Source: Pseudomonas fulva 12-X (GTDB taxonomy: Bacteria > Pseudomonadota > Gammaproteobacteria > Pseudomonadales > Pseudomonadaceae). From it: a DNA stretch of 64,000 nt. The notes under the pieces were generated by a model. That model was not told the origin of the DNA. It saw only the letters and a program-made list of their open reading frames with translations, and searched no databases. Shown in pieces: positions 17,771-27,491 of this stretch. The stretch covers positions 1,426,001 through 1,490,000 of the forward strand of contig NC_015556.1 in the NCBI RefSeq assembly GCF_000213805.1. Reading direction: 5' to 3'. A program made the position numbers and the translations under genes. Every line of letters begins with the position of its first letter. Positions within the stretch are counted from its first letter, which is position 1.

Positions 17771-19222
17771 TCAGACCAGAACGTCACCGACATGCAGGAT
17801 CTTCATGCCGTTGGTGCCACCAATGGTGTGGTAGCTGTCGCCCTTGGTGAGGATCACCCAGTCGCCTTGCTCGACCAGGCCGCGCTTGAGCAGCTCGTCC
17901 ACCGCCGCCTGGCTGACTTCGCCGGCCGGCAGGGCCGCCGGGTCGAACGGGATGGTGTACACGCCGCGGAACATCGCCGAGCGCGCCTGGGTATCGCGGT
18001 GCGGGGAGAAGGAGTAGATCGGCACCGAGGAGCGGATGCGCGACATGACCAGCGGGGTGTAACCGCTTTCGGTCAGGGCGATGATCGCCTTCACGCCCGG
18101 GAAGTGGTTGGCGGTGTACATGGCCGCCAGGGCGATGCTCTCGTCGCAGCGCTCGAAGGTCTTGCCGATGCGATGGCTGGAGCTCTTGCCGGTCGGGTGA
18201 CGCTCGGCGCCCAGGCAGATACGCGCCATGGCCTGCACGGCTTCCAGCGGGTAGGCGCCGGCGGCGCTCTCGGCCGACAGCATGACCGCGTCGGTGTAGT
18301 CGAGCACGGCGTTGGCTACGTCGGACACCTCGGCACGGGTCGGCATCGGGTTCTGGATCATCGACTCCATCATCTGGGTCGCGACGATCACCGCCTTGTT
18401 GTGGCGACGTGCGTGCAGAATGATCTTCTTCTGGATGCCGACCAGCTCGGCGTCGCCGATTTCCACACCGAGGTCACCACGGGCGACCATCACCACGTCG
18501 CTGGCCTTGATCAGACCGTCGAGGGTTTCGTCGTTGGCTACCGCTTCGGCACGCTCGATCTTGGCGACCAGCCAGGCCTTGCCGCCGGCTTCGTCACGCA
18601 GCTGGCGGGCGTATTCCATGTCCGCCGCATCACGGGGGAAGGAAACGGCCAGGTAGTCCAGGTCCATTTCGGCAGCGAGCTTGATGTCGGCCTTGTCTTT
18701 CTCGGTTAGGGCCGGGGCGGTCAGGCCGCCACCGCGACGGTTGATGCCCTTGTGGTCGGACAGCGGGCCGCCGATCAGCACGACGCATTCGAGGGTGTCG
18801 GGGGTGGTGCTTTCCACGCGCATGACCACGCGACCATCGTCGAGCAGCAGTTCGTCGCCCACGCCGCAATCCTTGACCAGATCCGGGTAGTCGATGCCGA
18901 CAACCTGCTGGTTGCCTTCGGTCAGCGGATGGCTGGTGGAGAAGGTGAAGCGGTCACCGACCTGCAGTTCGATACGCTTGTTGGCGAACTTGGCGATACG
19001 GATCTTCGGGCCTTGCAGGTCGCCCAGCAGAGCCACGTGGCGGCCATGCTTGGCGGCGATGTCGCGTACCAGCTGGGCGCGTGCCTTGTGCTCTTCCGGG
19101 GTGCCGTGGGAGAAGTTCAGGCGGGCAACATCCAGCCCGGCCAGGATCAACTTTTCCAGCATCTGCGGCGAGTTGCTGGCTGGGCCGAGGGTGGCGACGA
19201 TTTTGGTGCGGCGAACGGTCAT
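17771..19222 (-). CDS. pykA: Pyruvate kinase
   Basis: A 483-residue pyruvate kinase converting phosphoenolpyruvate and ADP to pyruvate and ATP, the last glycolytic step. It opens 'TVRRTKIVATLGPASNS', the phosphate-binding start; 'SHGTPEEH' and 'KIERAEAVAN' carry the catalytic lysine region; 'MVARGDLGVEIG' is the metal-binding core; 'ATQMMESMI' follows. Length is normal. ATG at 19222 with a GGAG upstream. It lies before a universal stress protein gene on the same strand, as in other Pseudomonas. Confidence 0.97.
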   Translation of the reverse strand: MTVRRTKIVATLGPASNSPQMLEKLILAGLDVARLNFSHGTPEEHKARAQLVRDIAAKHGRHVALLGDLQGPKIRIAKFANKRIELQVGDRFTFSTSHPLTEGNQQVVGIDYPDLVKDCGVGDELLLDDGRVVMRVESTTPDTLECVVLIGGPLSDHKGINRRGGGLTAPALTEKDKADIKLAAEMDLDYLAVSFPRDAADMEYARQLRDEAGGKAWLVAKIERAEAVANDETLDGLIKASDVVMVARGDLGVEIGDAELVGIQKKIILHARRHNKAVIVATQMMESMIQNPMPTRAEVSDVANAVLDYTDAVMLSAESAAGAYPLEAVQAMARICLGAERHPTGKSSSHRIGKTFERCDESIALAAMYTANHFPGVKAIIALTESGYTPLVMSRIRSSVPIYSFSPHRDTQARSAMFRGVYTIPFDPAALPAGEVSQAAVDELLKRGLVEQGDWVILTKGDSYHTIGGTNGMKILHVGDVLV

Positions 19223-19293
19223 GCGCGGACTCCTAGATTGAAGCAGACCGCGAGGCTACTACGCCGCCGCGCTGTAGTCATTGTTCCGCTGCA

Positions 19294-20202
19294 CTACTTT
19301 TCCACCGGTAACTTGACCACCAGCAGGTCGCAGTCCACCGACTCGAGCAGGCGCTCGGCGGTGTGGCCGATAAGGATGGTGTCCAGTCGGCCGCGGGCGA
19401 TGGCGCCCATCACCAGCAGGTCGATTTCGTGCTGGCGCACGAAGCGCGGCAGCATGTTCTCCGGCGCACCTTCGAGCAGGTGAGCGGTGTCCGGCTCGAT
19501 CCCGTGCTGACGAATCAGGTCGTCGAAGGCCTGGTGATGCTGCTGCGCATCATCGTTGACGTATTGCTGATAGGTGGCCAGCAGCTCTGCATTGTTGAGC
19601 AGGGTGCGCGGCAGCGGCGCGTGGCAATGCACGAGATCGGCATGCATGCCCAGGGCAGTGGCCAGCGCCTGGCTGGTGGCGATCAGGTGGTGATCCAGGG
19701 CGGCAGGTTTGTCGTCCTTGTGCAGCGGGTCGACGGCGGTGCACAGGTTGTTGCCGCGCCACTGCGCGTGGTGCACCAACCACAGCGGGAAAGGGCAGTG
19801 GCGCATCAGTTGCCAGCAGCTGTCGGTGAGCAGCAGGCGGCGCAGCAGGTTGTTGTGGGCGGCGGACTTGAGCACCAGATCCGGTTGCAGCTGTTCGGCC
19901 ACCTCCAGCACCGTTTCATGCAGGCGCTTGCCCCAGCGAACGTCCTGCTGCACAGCCAGCCCTTCGCCTTGCAGCGGCGCCAGCATCTCCTGCAGCCAGC
20001 TGCTGCGTTGCTCGAGCAGGGCGTCCCTGGCTCTGTTCTGCAGGCTCTGTTCCAGGGCGCTGCCATCCAGCGCGGCGCTATACTCGACCAGCAGTACGTG
20101 CAGGCTCGCCTGGCTGCGCCGGGCCAGCCAGGCGGCACGCTCCAGAGCCGGGTGGCTGGGTTGGCTGGGGTCGATCACGACCAGTAACGTTTCGAGTTTC
20201 AT
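19294..20202 (-). CDS. Tandem-domain universal stress protein
   Basis: A 302-residue protein with two UspA-type halves. The first starts 'KLETLLVVIDPSQPSHPALE' and the second ends with the nucleotide-binding signature 'LLVMGAIARGRLDTILIGHTAERLL' (split at about residue 265-290) and 'CDLLVVK'. It resembles UspE-like stress proteins. ATG at 20202 ('MKLETLL') is preferred; a longer frame upstream lacks family similarity. It lies 71 bases upstream of pykA on the same strand, so the two may be cotranscribed under energy stress. Confidence 0.92.
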   Translation of the reverse strand: MKLETLLVVIDPSQPSHPALERAAWLARRSQASLHVLLVEYSAALDGSALEQSLQNRARDALLEQRSSWLQEMLAPLQGEGLAVQQDVRWGKRLHETVLEVAEQLQPDLVLKSAAHNNLLRRLLLTDSCWQLMRHCPFPLWLVHHAQWRGNNLCTAVDPLHKDDKPAALDHHLIATSQALATALGMHADLVHCHAPLPRTLLNNAELLATYQQYVNDDAQQHHQAFDDLIRQHGIEPDTAHLLEGAPENMLPRFVRQHEIDLLVMGAIARGRLDTILIGHTAERLLESVDCDLLVVKLPVEK

Positions 20203-20381
20203 GGGGGCGACCTCGCGAAGTGGTTGTCTGGCATTGCAGCCCATCCTCGGTGGGCATGCGTTGACCTGAATCAGCCTAGAAGACCGCTACCAATCGTTCG
20301 TCGTCCAAGCCAATGCAGCATGTTGCGACTGTTCAGTTTTCGCGGGCCGCGCCGATACGCTGCTCATTGGAGGAGAAACCC

Positions 20382-20759
20382 ATGCGTATTCTGTTGCTGC
20401 TGTGCTGTGTGCTGGTCGTTGGCGGGTGCACCCGCATGTCGCTCGATCATCATCTGAACAAGGCCTATCAGGCCTATGACCGGGGCGATTGCGAAGACGC
20501 CCTGCTGTATCTGTCCCAGGCCGAGCGCTCGAGTCGCTCGCGCAGCTATATACAGCCGGAGATTTCCCTGCTGCGCGGCCAATGCCTGGAGCGGCAGAAT
20601 CTGTACCTCGATGCGGCGCAGACCTACCAGTTCATCATCGGCCGTTACCCCACCAGCGAATACGCGTTCCGTGCCCGCGCGCGGCTGGAAACCCTGCGCC
20701 AGCTCGGCCATCAGGGAGTCTCGGAGCCCGCCAAGGTATCGCCTGCCGGCACGCTTTGA
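20382..20759 (+). CDS. Small TPR-like lipoprotein
   Basis: A 125-residue predicted lipoprotein: signal 'MRILLLLCCVLVVGGC' with a lipobox ending at Cys16. The mature part has short helical repeats ('AYQAYDRGDCEDALLYLSQA', 'DAAQTYQFIIGRYPTSEYAF') of the tetratricopeptide kind seen in BamD/YbgF-type periplasmic scaffolds. AGGAG lies before ATG at 20382. Function unknown; probably an outer-membrane-attached adaptor. Confidence 0.88.
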   Translation: MRILLLLCCVLVVGGCTRMSLDHHLNKAYQAYDRGDCEDALLYLSQAERSSRSRSYIQPEISLLRGQCLERQNLYLDAAQTYQFIIGRYPTSEYAFRARARLETLRQLGHQGVSEPAKVSPAGTL

Positions 20760-20789
20760 CGGCGCGGGACTGCTTGCCTGGAGAAGGCC

Positions 20790-21215
20790 GTGACGCGTGC
20801 TCTGGTTGGTTTGCTGTTGTTGCCCTGCCTGGCCTTCGGGCAGGTGTATCGCTGGGTTGATGAAAACGGTCAGGTGCATTTCGGTCAGCAGCCCCAGGGC
20901 GGCAATGCTCAAACTGTTGAGGTAAAGCCCCAGGTAATCGAGCGCGACGCCGCCACCCAGGAGCGCCAGGGACGTGCCGAGCGCTACTTCCAGGCGCGAC
21001 GCGACGAACAGGCCCAGGCCGCTCAAGCCCGCCGTGAGCAGCAGGCGCAGCTCGTCAAGGAGTGCGCCCAGTTGCGTGCGCAATTGGCCTCGATGCCCGA
21101 GGGGCGGCGTTACTTTCATCAAGACGCCAATGGCGAGCGCCACTATTACAGTGATCAGCAGCTGGACGCCGCGCGCCGCCAGCTTCGCGACCAGTTGTCA
21201 GGCCGCTGTCACTGA
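20790..21215 (+). CDS. DUF4124 domain periplasmic protein
   Basis: A 141-residue exported protein. The GTG start at 20790 follows GGAGAAGG. The signal peptide ends at about 'CLAFG', and the DUF4124 motif 'QVYRWVDENGQVHFGQQP' comes straight after. The rest (about 60-140) is a charged, Arg/Gln-rich helix likely to form a coiled coil, then 'YFHQDANGERHYYSDQQL'. The family has no firm function. It lies 30 bases after the lipoprotein gene and is probably in the same operon. Confidence 0.88.
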   Translation: MTRALVGLLLLPCLAFGQVYRWVDENGQVHFGQQPQGGNAQTVEVKPQVIERDAATQERQGRAERYFQARRDEQAQAAQARREQQAQLVKECAQLRAQLASMPEGRRYFHQDANGERHYYSDQQLDAARRQLRDQLSGRCH

Positions 21216-21276
21216 GCACTGGTCAGTGAGTTGGACAGGCGGCATACTCGCCTCACACTCATAGCGCTCTGCCATC

Positions 21277-21633
21277 ATGAACGCCAACCGCCATATCGAA
21301 CGGCACCAGCTGCCTTACTACCTGAAGGTCTTCAATGCCTTTACCGACAAACCGGTCGGTTATCTGGGCAATGTATCGGCGGACGGCCTGATGCTGATCA
21401 GCCAACTGCCGGTGCTGGTGGGCGGCTGCTTCGATCTGCGCCTGAAGATTCCGGGTTGCGACGGCTTTCGCCATATCGACTTCACCGCCACCTGCCTGTG
21501 GTGCCAGGAAGACGTGACTCCGGGCAGCTTCGATTCTGGCTTCACGCTGCAGTCGCCGCCCCAGGATTACCTGGAGATGGTCGACGCCCTTCGCTACTAC
21601 TTCAGCTTCCATCCGCTCGCCGCGCCGGTGTGA
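21277..21633 (+). CDS. Single-domain PilZ protein
   Basis: A 118-residue PilZ-domain protein, expected to bind cyclic di-GMP. The N-terminal 'RHIERHQLPYYLKVFNA' supplies the RxxxR motif (R8-H-Q-L-P pattern) and 'GNVSADGLMLIS' gives the [D/N]xSxxG motif. Good match to the family length. With a diguanylate cyclase 5 kb upstream and rsmZ just downstream, the region is rich in motility/biofilm control genes, though no direct link can be shown. Confidence 0.88.
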   Translation: MNANRHIERHQLPYYLKVFNAFTDKPVGYLGNVSADGLMLISQLPVLVGGCFDLRLKIPGCDGFRHIDFTATCLWCQEDVTPGSFDSGFTLQSPPQDYLEMVDALRYYFSFHPLAAPV

Positions 21634-21692
21634 AACTACGCCGGGGTTAGTCTGCGCTGTTTACGTCGTTCCGCACCTTTTGTCCCTGTTTA

Positions 21693-21710
21693 TGTAAGCC
21701 ATTGCTTACA
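21693..21710. promoter_or_regulatory. GacA upstream activating sequence of rsmZ
   Basis: TGTAAG-CCATTG-CTTACA is a perfect match to the GacA-box core TGTAAG-N6-CTTACA. Its centre lies about 181 bases before the proposed rsmZ start, the usual distance for Gac-controlled sRNA genes in Pseudomonas. Confidence 0.92.
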
Positions 21711-21760
21711 AGTGCTGTAAGCCTGGGTGGCACTTTCGCGCTGGGAAGCCGGCGTTGAGC

Positions 21761-21813
21761 AATACATATTTATCAAGTTATTGAAAAATAAAGCATTTAT
21801 ATATTGTTTTTAT
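21761..21813. promoter_or_regulatory. AT-rich silencer-like tract before rsmZ
   Basis: Only 7 of 53 bases are G or C in an otherwise GC-rich window. It lies between the GacA box and the rsmZ promoter. In P. aeruginosa the H-NS-like proteins MvaT/MvaU bind an A+T-rich stretch in this position and repress rsmZ; the same role is inferred here. Confidence 0.6.
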
Positions 21814-21882
21814 GGGCGGCCTGGCTGCCTGCAGCGGCTGGCAGGGCGTTGTGATAAATCTTGGTGCCGTTAATATCTGAAC

Positions 21883-22018
21883 CGTGCTTAGGGACAAGCG
21901 CAGGTCGTTAGGGACAACGATCAGGACATCGCGGGACGCGATTCATCAGGATGATGAGTTGGGAGTTTCAGGGAATAGGGACAAAAGAGTGGGCGGGTAA
22001 AACCGCCCCTTTTTTTTG
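21883..22018 (+). ncRNA. rsmZ: RsmZ, CsrA/RsmA-sequestering small RNA
   Basis: An RNA of about 135 bases. It carries eight GGA motifs (near 21892, 21912, 21924, 21934, 21949, 21962, 21972 and 21979), several in hairpin loops such as GTCGTTAGGGACAACGA and TCATCAGGATGATGA, which is the hallmark of RsmA-binding RNAs. It ends in a stem GGGCGG / CCGCCC followed by eight T (to 22017). A promoter TTGTGA-N16-TAATAT lies at 21849-21876. The GacA box upstream and fdxA downstream identify it as rsmZ. It titrates RsmA and so relieves translational repression of secondary metabolism and biofilm genes. The 5' end is estimated. Confidence 0.93.
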
Positions 22019-22127
22019 CCTGCAGAAAAGTGCTCAAGCCGCATTGCTTATACGCGATTCTGAATAGCCGCCAGACGTCACCATTCTATTGCGAGCGCGG
22101 CGGCAGGCGATTTTTCAAGCGACCATA

Positions 22128-22162
22128 AAAAATGCCGCACCCGGTTGGGTAGCGGCATTTTT
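22128..22162 (-). terminator. Terminator of fdxA
   Basis: An 11-bp stem AAAAATGCCGC / GCGGCATTTTT, 24 bases after the fdxA stop on the minus strand, followed by a T-rich run in that direction. It also separates fdxA from the converging rsmZ transcript. Between 22018 and 22127 I see nothing further. Confidence 0.88.
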
Positions 22163-22185
22163 GTTGGCGGCCTGTGCCGCCTCGC

Positions 22186-22509
22186 TCAGCGCTCGAGGTG
22201 CTGCAGCTTGTCTTTCACGCCATCCCATTCTTCGGCATCGGGCAGGGCTTCTTTGCGCTCGGTGATATTCGGCCAGACTTCCGCCAGCTCGGCGTTGAGC
22301 TCGATGTATTCCTGCATGCCATCGGGAATCTCGTCTTCGGAGAAGATGGCCTGCGCCGGGCACTCGGGCTCGCAGAGCGCGCAGTCGATGCATTCATCCG
22401 GGTGAATCACCAGGAAGTTCGGGCCCTCGTAGAAGCAGTCCACCGGACAGACTTCCACGCAGTCGGTGTACTTGCACTTGATGCAGTTGTCGGTGACGAC
22501 GAAGGTCAT
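22186..22509 (-). CDS. fdxA: Seven-iron ferredoxin
   Basis: A 107-residue Azotobacter-type ferredoxin with one 3Fe-4S and one 4Fe-4S cluster. The first cluster region reads '[18 protein letters not shown]' (from Cys9) and the second '[14 protein letters not shown]'. The length and the long C-terminal tail ('[15 protein letters not shown]') are typical of FdxA. A soluble low-potential electron carrier. Next to rsmZ and mutS as in other pseudomonads. Confidence 0.97.
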   Translation of the reverse strand: MTFVVTDNCIKCKYTDCVEVCPVDCFYEGPNFLVIHPDECIDCALCEPECPAQAIFSEDEIPDGMQEYIELNAELAEVWPNITERKEALPDAEEWDGVKDKLQHLER

Positions 22510-22650
22510 TTCTAGTTTTCTCCTCGGGCTACGGCAGCGAGCGGCTTCTCAATAGGCCGCTCTCAGGCTCTGGAATGGGCTGGCAGGCCAGGCTAAAAGC
22601 CGCAGCGCTCCCGGAGCGCGCGGGATTCTATCAGCTAGTTGGCTTCGGCG

Positions 22651-25224
22651 TTAGACCCGCGCCTTCCATGCATATAACAGTTCGAGAGCCTGTCGCGGGC
22701 TCAGGTCATTCGGATCGACCAGCTGCAGCTCCTCCAGCACTGGGTGCGGCAGGCTGGCGAACATATCGCTCTGCATCGGCGCAGCTGGTTGTCCCGGGGT
22801 TTGCTGCGGCAGGTCGTGGGGCAGGCTGGTGGTTTCCAGGCGCGCCAGATGCTCGCGGGCACGCAGGATCACCGGCGCCGGCACGCCTGCCAGTTGCGCC
22901 ACGGCCAGACCATAGCTCTGGCTGGCCGGGCCGGGAAGAACGTGGTGCAGGAAGACGATGCGCTCGTTGTGCTCGGTGGCGTTGAGGTGCACGTTGGCCA
23001 CCGCCGGCTGGCTTTCCGGCAGCACTGTGAGTTCGAAATAATGGGTGGCGAACAGCGTGTAGGCGCGCAGGTTGGCCAGTTGCTCGGCGGCGGCCCAGGC
23101 CAGCGACAGGCCGTCGAAGGTGCTGGTACCGCGGCCCACTTCGTCCATCAGCACCAGGCTGCGGTCGCTGGCGTTATGCAGGATGTTGGCGGTTTCGCTC
23201 ATCTCCACCATGAAGGTCGAGCGGCCGCCGGCCAGGTCGTCGCTGGAGCCGATGCGGGTGAAGATGCGGTCGACCATCGACAGCTCGCAGCGCGCCGCCG
23301 GCACGAAGCTGCCGATATGGGCGAGCAGCACGATCAGCGCGGTCTGACGCATGTAGGTCGACTTACCGCCCATGTTCGGGCCGGTGATGATCAGCATCCG
23401 CGTGGCGTCGTCGAGCTTCAGGTCGTTGGCGACGAACGGTGTGGTCAGCACCTGCTCGACCACCGGGTGGCGGCCTTGCTCGATCAGCATGCATGGCTCC
23501 TCGACGAAGCGCGGGCGATTGAGATCCAGGTTCAGGGCGCGCTCGGCCAGGTTGCTCAGCACGTCCAGTTCGGCCAGCGCGGCAGCGCTGTCCTGCAGTG
23601 GGCCGAGGTGGCCGATCAGGCGCTCCAGCAGTTCTTCGTAGAGCTGCTTCTCACGGGCCAGCGCGCGGCTCTTGGCCGACAGCGCCTTGTCTTCGAACTC
23701 CTTGAGCTCGGGAGTGATGAAGCGCTCGGCGCCCTTGAGGGTCTGGCGACGGATGTAGTCGGCCGGTGCCGACTCGGCCTGCTTGCTTGGCAGCTCGATG
23801 AAGTAACCATGCACGCGGTTGTAGCCGACCTTGAGGTTGGCCAGGCCGGTACGGGCCTTCTCGCGGGTTTCCAGATCCATCAGGTACTGGCCGGCGTTCT
23901 CGCTGAGCGACTGCAGCTCGTCGAGTTCGGCGTCGTAACCGGTCTTCAGCACGCCGCCATCGCGAATCACCGCCGGCGGGTTGTCGATGATCGCCGTCGC
24001 GAGCAGCTCGGCCAGTTCCGGGTAGGTGCTGATGGTGCCGGCCAGCGCGGTCAGGTGGGCGCAGTCGAGCTGAGCCATGGCCTGTTGCAGCTCGGGCAGG
24101 GCGCCAAGGGCATCGCGCAGGCGCGCCAGATCACGTGGGCGCGCGTTGCGCAGGCCGATACGGGCGAGGATGCGCTCCAGGTCGCCGATTTCCTTGAGCT
24201 GCGGTTGCAGGGTTTCGAAACGGTAGCGATCCAGCAGGCAGGCAATCGACTCCTGGCGGGCTTCGAGCACCGCACGGTCGCGCAGCGGACGGTTCAGCCA
24301 GCGGCCGAGCAGGCGGCTGCCCATGGCGGTCTGGCAACGGTCGACCACCGACTGCAGGGTGTTGTCGCGCCCGCCGGCGAGGTTGACGTCCAGCTCCAGG
24401 TTGCGGCGGCTGGCGCCATCGAGGATCACCGTGTCGTCGATGCGTTCATGACGCAGGCTGCGCAGGTGGGGCAGGGCGGTGCGCTGGGTTTCCTTGGCGT
24501 AGGCCAGCAGGCAGCCGGCTGCACCGATGGCCAGGGTCAGGGTTTCGCAGCCGAAGCCTTTGAGGTCCTGGGTGCCGAACTGCTGGCACAGGCTCTTCTG
24601 GGCGGTATCGCGCTCGAAATCCCAAGGTGCACGGCGCCGCGAGCCGCGGCGTTTCTCGGCCGGCAGGCCCTGGGGCCAGTCATCGGGGATCAGCAGTTCG
24701 GCAGGGTTGAGACGCTCGAGCTCGGCCAGCAGGTTTTCCCAGCCTTTTATCTCCAGCACGCTGAAGCGGCCGCTGGTGATATCCAGCACGGCAAGGCCGA
24801 ACAGACGCTCGTCACCCAGCACGGCGGCCAGCAGGTTGTCGCGGTGTTCGTCGAGCAGCGCTTCGTCGCTGATGGTGCCGGGAGTGATGATGCGCACCAC
24901 CTGGCGTTCCACCGGGCCCTTGCTGGTGGCCGGATCGCCGATCTGCTCGCAGATGACCACCGACTCGCCGAGCTTGACCAGCTTGGCCAGGTAGCCCTCG
25001 ACCGAGTGGAACGGAATACCGCACATCGGGATCGACTGGCCCGCCGACTGCCCGCGGGCGGTCAGGGTGATGTCCAGCAATTTGGCAGCCTTCTTGGCGT
25101 CTTCGTAGAAGATCTCGTAGAAGTCACCCATGCGATAGAACATCAGCTGGTCCGGGTGCTGATTCTTCAGTCTCCAGTACTGTTGCATCATCGGGGTGTG
25201 GCTGGAGAGGTCGCTTTGGCTCAT
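22651..25224 (-). CDS. mutS: DNA mismatch repair ATPase MutS
   Basis: An 857-residue MutS, normal length. It recognises mismatches and recruits MutL. The mismatch-binding Phe-x-Glu is in '[14 protein letters not shown]' (near residues 34-40), Walker A is '[13 protein letters not shown]', and the ABC-type signature/Walker B region is '[14 protein letters not shown]'. The C-terminus ends '[10 protein letters not shown]'. ATG at 25224 ('[17 protein letters not shown]') is the start; the open frame continues upstream without family similarity. Divergent from pncC with 78 bases between. Confidence 0.98.
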   Translation of the reverse strand: MSQSDLSSHTPMMQQYWRLKNQHPDQLMFYRMGDFYEIFYEDAKKAAKLLDITLTARGQSAGQSIPMCGIPFHSVEGYLAKLVKLGESVVICEQIGDPATSKGPVERQVVRIITPGTISDEALLDEHRDNLLAAVLGDERLFGLAVLDITSGRFSVLEIKGWENLLAELERLNPAELLIPDDWPQGLPAEKRRGSRRRAPWDFERDTAQKSLCQQFGTQDLKGFGCETLTLAIGAAGCLLAYAKETQRTALPHLRSLRHERIDDTVILDGASRRNLELDVNLAGGRDNTLQSVVDRCQTAMGSRLLGRWLNRPLRDRAVLEARQESIACLLDRYRFETLQPQLKEIGDLERILARIGLRNARPRDLARLRDALGALPELQQAMAQLDCAHLTALAGTISTYPELAELLATAIIDNPPAVIRDGGVLKTGYDAELDELQSLSENAGQYLMDLETREKARTGLANLKVGYNRVHGYFIELPSKQAESAPADYIRRQTLKGAERFITPELKEFEDKALSAKSRALAREKQLYEELLERLIGHLGPLQDSAAALAELDVLSNLAERALNLDLNRPRFVEEPCMLIEQGRHPVVEQVLTTPFVANDLKLDDATRMLIITGPNMGGKSTYMRQTALIVLLAHIGSFVPAARCELSMVDRIFTRIGSSDDLAGGRSTFMVEMSETANILHNASDRSLVLMDEVGRGTSTFDGLSLAWAAAEQLANLRAYTLFATHYFELTVLPESQPAVANVHLNATEHNERIVFLHHVLPGPASQSYGLAVAQLAGVPAPVILRAREHLARLETTSLPHDLPQQTPGQPAAPMQSDMFASLPHPVLEELQLVDPNDLSPRQALELLYAWKARV

Positions 25225-25302
25225 CGTGTCGAGTGTCCGGCTGAATCGCAAAAGCGCGTAGTGTACGGTATCGACACCCCACGCTTTAACCCCGGAGCGC
25301 AG

Positions 25303-25815
25303 ATGAATATCGACGATCAGCCCATCACCGGGCTCGCCGCCCGTCTCGGCCAAGCCCTGCTGGAAAAAGGTGCTCAGGTCACCACCGCCGAGTCCTGCAC
25401 TGGCGGCGGAATCGCCGAAGCCATTACCCGTGTGGCGGGCAGCTCGGCCTGGTTCGAGGCGGGCTTCGTCACCTATTCCAATACCCAGAAAACCCGCCAG
25501 CTGGGCGTGCCCGAAGCTCACTTCGGCACGGTAGGCGCGGTCAGTCGCGAGGTGGTCGAGGCCATGGTGCACGGCGCCCAGGCCCAGAGTGGCGCCCGCT
25601 ATGCCACGGCGGTCAGCGGCGTGGCCGGGCCGGGCGGCGGTAGCCAGGAGAAGCCGGTCGGCACCGTGTGGATCGCCTGGGGCGATGCCGAAACGCTGTT
25701 CAGTCGGCGCTTCCAGTTCTCCGGCGACCGCGACGCGGTACGCCGGCAAACCGTGGAAGCCGCGTTGCAGGGCCTGTTGCGACTACTGGTCGAAGAAAAT
25801 CCTGCTGCGGGGTAG
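25303..25815 (+). CDS. pncC: Nicotinamide-nucleotide amidohydrolase (CinA C-terminal type)
   Basis: A 170-residue single-domain CinA/PncC protein that deamidates NMN to nicotinate mononucleotide, recycling the by-product of DNA ligase. Core motifs '[16 protein letters not shown]' with the catalytic Ser, '[14 protein letters not shown]' and '[19 protein letters not shown]' are all present. The position between mutS and recA is conserved in Pseudomonas. ATG at 25303 follows GGAG. Confidence 0.95.
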   Translation: MNIDDQPITGLAARLGQALLEKGAQVTTAESCTGGGIAEAITRVAGSSAWFEAGFVTYSNTQKTRQLGVPEAHFGTVGAVSREVVEAMVHGAQAQSGARYATAVSGVAGPGGGSQEKPVGTVWIAWGDAETLFSRRFQFSGDRDAVRRQTVEAALQGLLRLLVEENPAAG

Positions 25816-25842
25816 GCGAGTGCCGAACCCTGTGGAATAATA

Positions 25843-25858
25843 CTGTCTACTTATACAG
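25843..25858. promoter_or_regulatory. LexA (SOS) box of recA
   Basis: CTGT-CTACTTAT-ACAG fits CTGT-N8-ACAG exactly. It lies 40-56 bases before the recA start, overlapping the likely promoter, so recA-recX should be induced by DNA damage. Confidence 0.93.
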
Positions 25859-25898
25859 TTATTGGCCGTCAGGCCCTTCTGATCACGTGAGGAATACA

Positions 25899-26948
25899 AT
25901 GGACGAGAACAAGAAGCGCGCGTTGGCGGCTGCCTTGGGCCAGATCGAGAAACAGTTCGGCAAGGGCGCGGTCATGCGCATGGGCGATCATGACCGTCAG
26001 GCCATTCCGGCCATCTCCACCGGCTCCCTGGGCCTGGATATCGCGCTTGGCATTGGCGGCTTGCCGAAGGGCCGGATCGTGGAAATCTACGGCCCGGAAT
26101 CCTCGGGTAAGACCACGCTGACCCTGCAGGTCATCGCCGAAGCCCAGAAGGCCGGCGCCACCTGCGCCTTCGTTGACGCCGAGCACGCGCTGGATCCGGA
26201 CTACGCCGGCAAGCTGGGCGTCAACGTCGACGACCTGCTGGTCTCGCAGCCGGATACCGGTGAGCAGGCCCTGGAAATCACCGACATGCTGGTGCGCTCC
26301 AACGCCATCGACGTGATCATCGTCGACTCCGTGGCTGCTCTGGTGCCGAAAGCGGAAATCGAAGGTGAAATGGGCGACATGCACGTCGGCCTGCAGGCTC
26401 GCCTGATGAGCCAGGCGCTGCGCAAAATCACCGGCAACATCAAGAACGCCAACTGCTTGGTGATCTTCATCAACCAGATTCGCATGAAGATCGGCGTGAT
26501 GTTCGGTAGCCCGGAAACCACCACTGGTGGTAACGCCCTGAAGTTCTACGCCTCGGTTCGCCTCGACATCCGCCGCACTGGCGCGGTGAAAGAGGGCGAC
26601 GAAGTGGTCGGCAGCGAAACCCGCGTCAAGGTCGTCAAGAACAAGGTATCTCCGCCGTTCCGTCAGGCCGAGTTCCAGATTCTCTACGGCAAGGGCATCT
26701 ACCGTAACGGCGAGATCATCGACCTCGGCGTGCAGCAGGGCCTGGTCGAGAAATCCGGTGCCTGGTACAGCTACAAGGGCAACAAGATCGGTCAGGGCAA
26801 GGCCAACGCCGCCAAGTTCCTGGAAGACAATCAGGAAGTGGCCCGTGAGATCGAAGGTCAGATCCGCGACAAGCTGCTGGTGGTTTCCGGCCCTGCCAAG
26901 GCCAACGCGCCGGCCAGTGACCTGGTGGATACCGAAGCGGACTTCTGA
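25899..26948 (+). CDS. recA: Recombinase RecA
   Basis: A 349-residue RecA, which drives strand exchange and LexA self-cleavage. Walker A '[11 protein letters not shown]', Walker B region '[20 protein letters not shown]', loop L2 '[17 protein letters not shown]' and '[12 protein letters not shown]' are intact. ATG at 25899 ('[13 protein letters not shown]') with GTGAGGAA upstream. Its stop overlaps the recX start by one base. Confidence 0.99.
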   Translation: MDENKKRALAAALGQIEKQFGKGAVMRMGDHDRQAIPAISTGSLGLDIALGIGGLPKGRIVEIYGPESSGKTTLTLQVIAEAQKAGATCAFVDAEHALDPDYAGKLGVNVDDLLVSQPDTGEQALEITDMLVRSNAIDVIIVDSVAALVPKAEIEGEMGDMHVGLQARLMSQALRKITGNIKNANCLVIFINQIRMKIGVMFGSPETTTGGNALKFYASVRLDIRRTGAVKEGDEVVGSETRVKVVKNKVSPPFRQAEFQILYGKGIYRNGEIIDLGVQQGLVEKSGAWYSYKGNKIGQGKANAAKFLEDNQEVAREIEGQIRDKLLVVSGPAKANAPASDLVDTEADF

Positions 26949-27412
26949 TGCCCGCTGTTCTGGATAACGTTGCTGCGGTACGGCATGCCGCCATGGATCT
27001 GTTGGCACGCCGTGAACATGGCCGCGTCGAGCTGGCGCGCAAGCTGCGCCAGCGCGGGGCCGGCGACGAGCATATCGAAGCAGCCCTTGATCGACTGAGC
27101 GAAGAAGGGCTGCTGTCCGAGGCGCGTTATCTGGAGAGTTTCATCAGTTACCGGGCGCGCTCGGGGTTCGGCCCGCAGCGCATCCGCGATGACCTTTCCC
27201 AACGCGGTCTGGCGAGAGCGGATATCGACCAAGCGCTGCGCGACAGCGGTATCGATTGGCGCGAAGGTTTGCGGGAAACCTGGCAACGCAAGTTTGCCGG
27301 TCAATTGCCTGGCGATGCGCGCGAACGGGCCAAGCAGATGCGTTTTCTGGTCTATCGCGGCTACCCGATGGATCTGGTCGGTCAGCTGCTGCGCGGCAGT
27401 TTCGACGACTGA
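26948..27412 (+). CDS. recX: RecA regulatory protein RecX
   Basis: A 154-residue RecX, which binds RecA filaments and modulates them. Three-helix repeats are visible: '[23 protein letters not shown]', '[20 protein letters not shown]', and '[18 protein letters not shown]'. The start overlaps recA's stop (TGATG), so translation is coupled and expression follows SOS control. Length typical. Confidence 0.96.
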   Translation: MPAVLDNVAAVRHAAMDLLARREHGRVELARKLRQRGAGDEHIEAALDRLSEEGLLSEARYLESFISYRARSGFGPQRIRDDLSQRGLARADIDQALRDSGIDWREGLRETWQRKFAGQLPGDARERAKQMRFLVYRGYPMDLVGQLLRGSFDD

Positions 27413-27491
27413 TCGTCAGTCGGTCATCCAGAGGTTGATCCGTCCGGTTCGCCATCCTGACGCCCAGGCGTCCCTTACCATCCCGATATAT

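Noticed and set aside
22744..25815. 1023-codon plus-strand frame through mutS
   Set aside because: It is antisense to mutS for most of its length and merely runs on into pncC in frame; only the last 170 codons are real.
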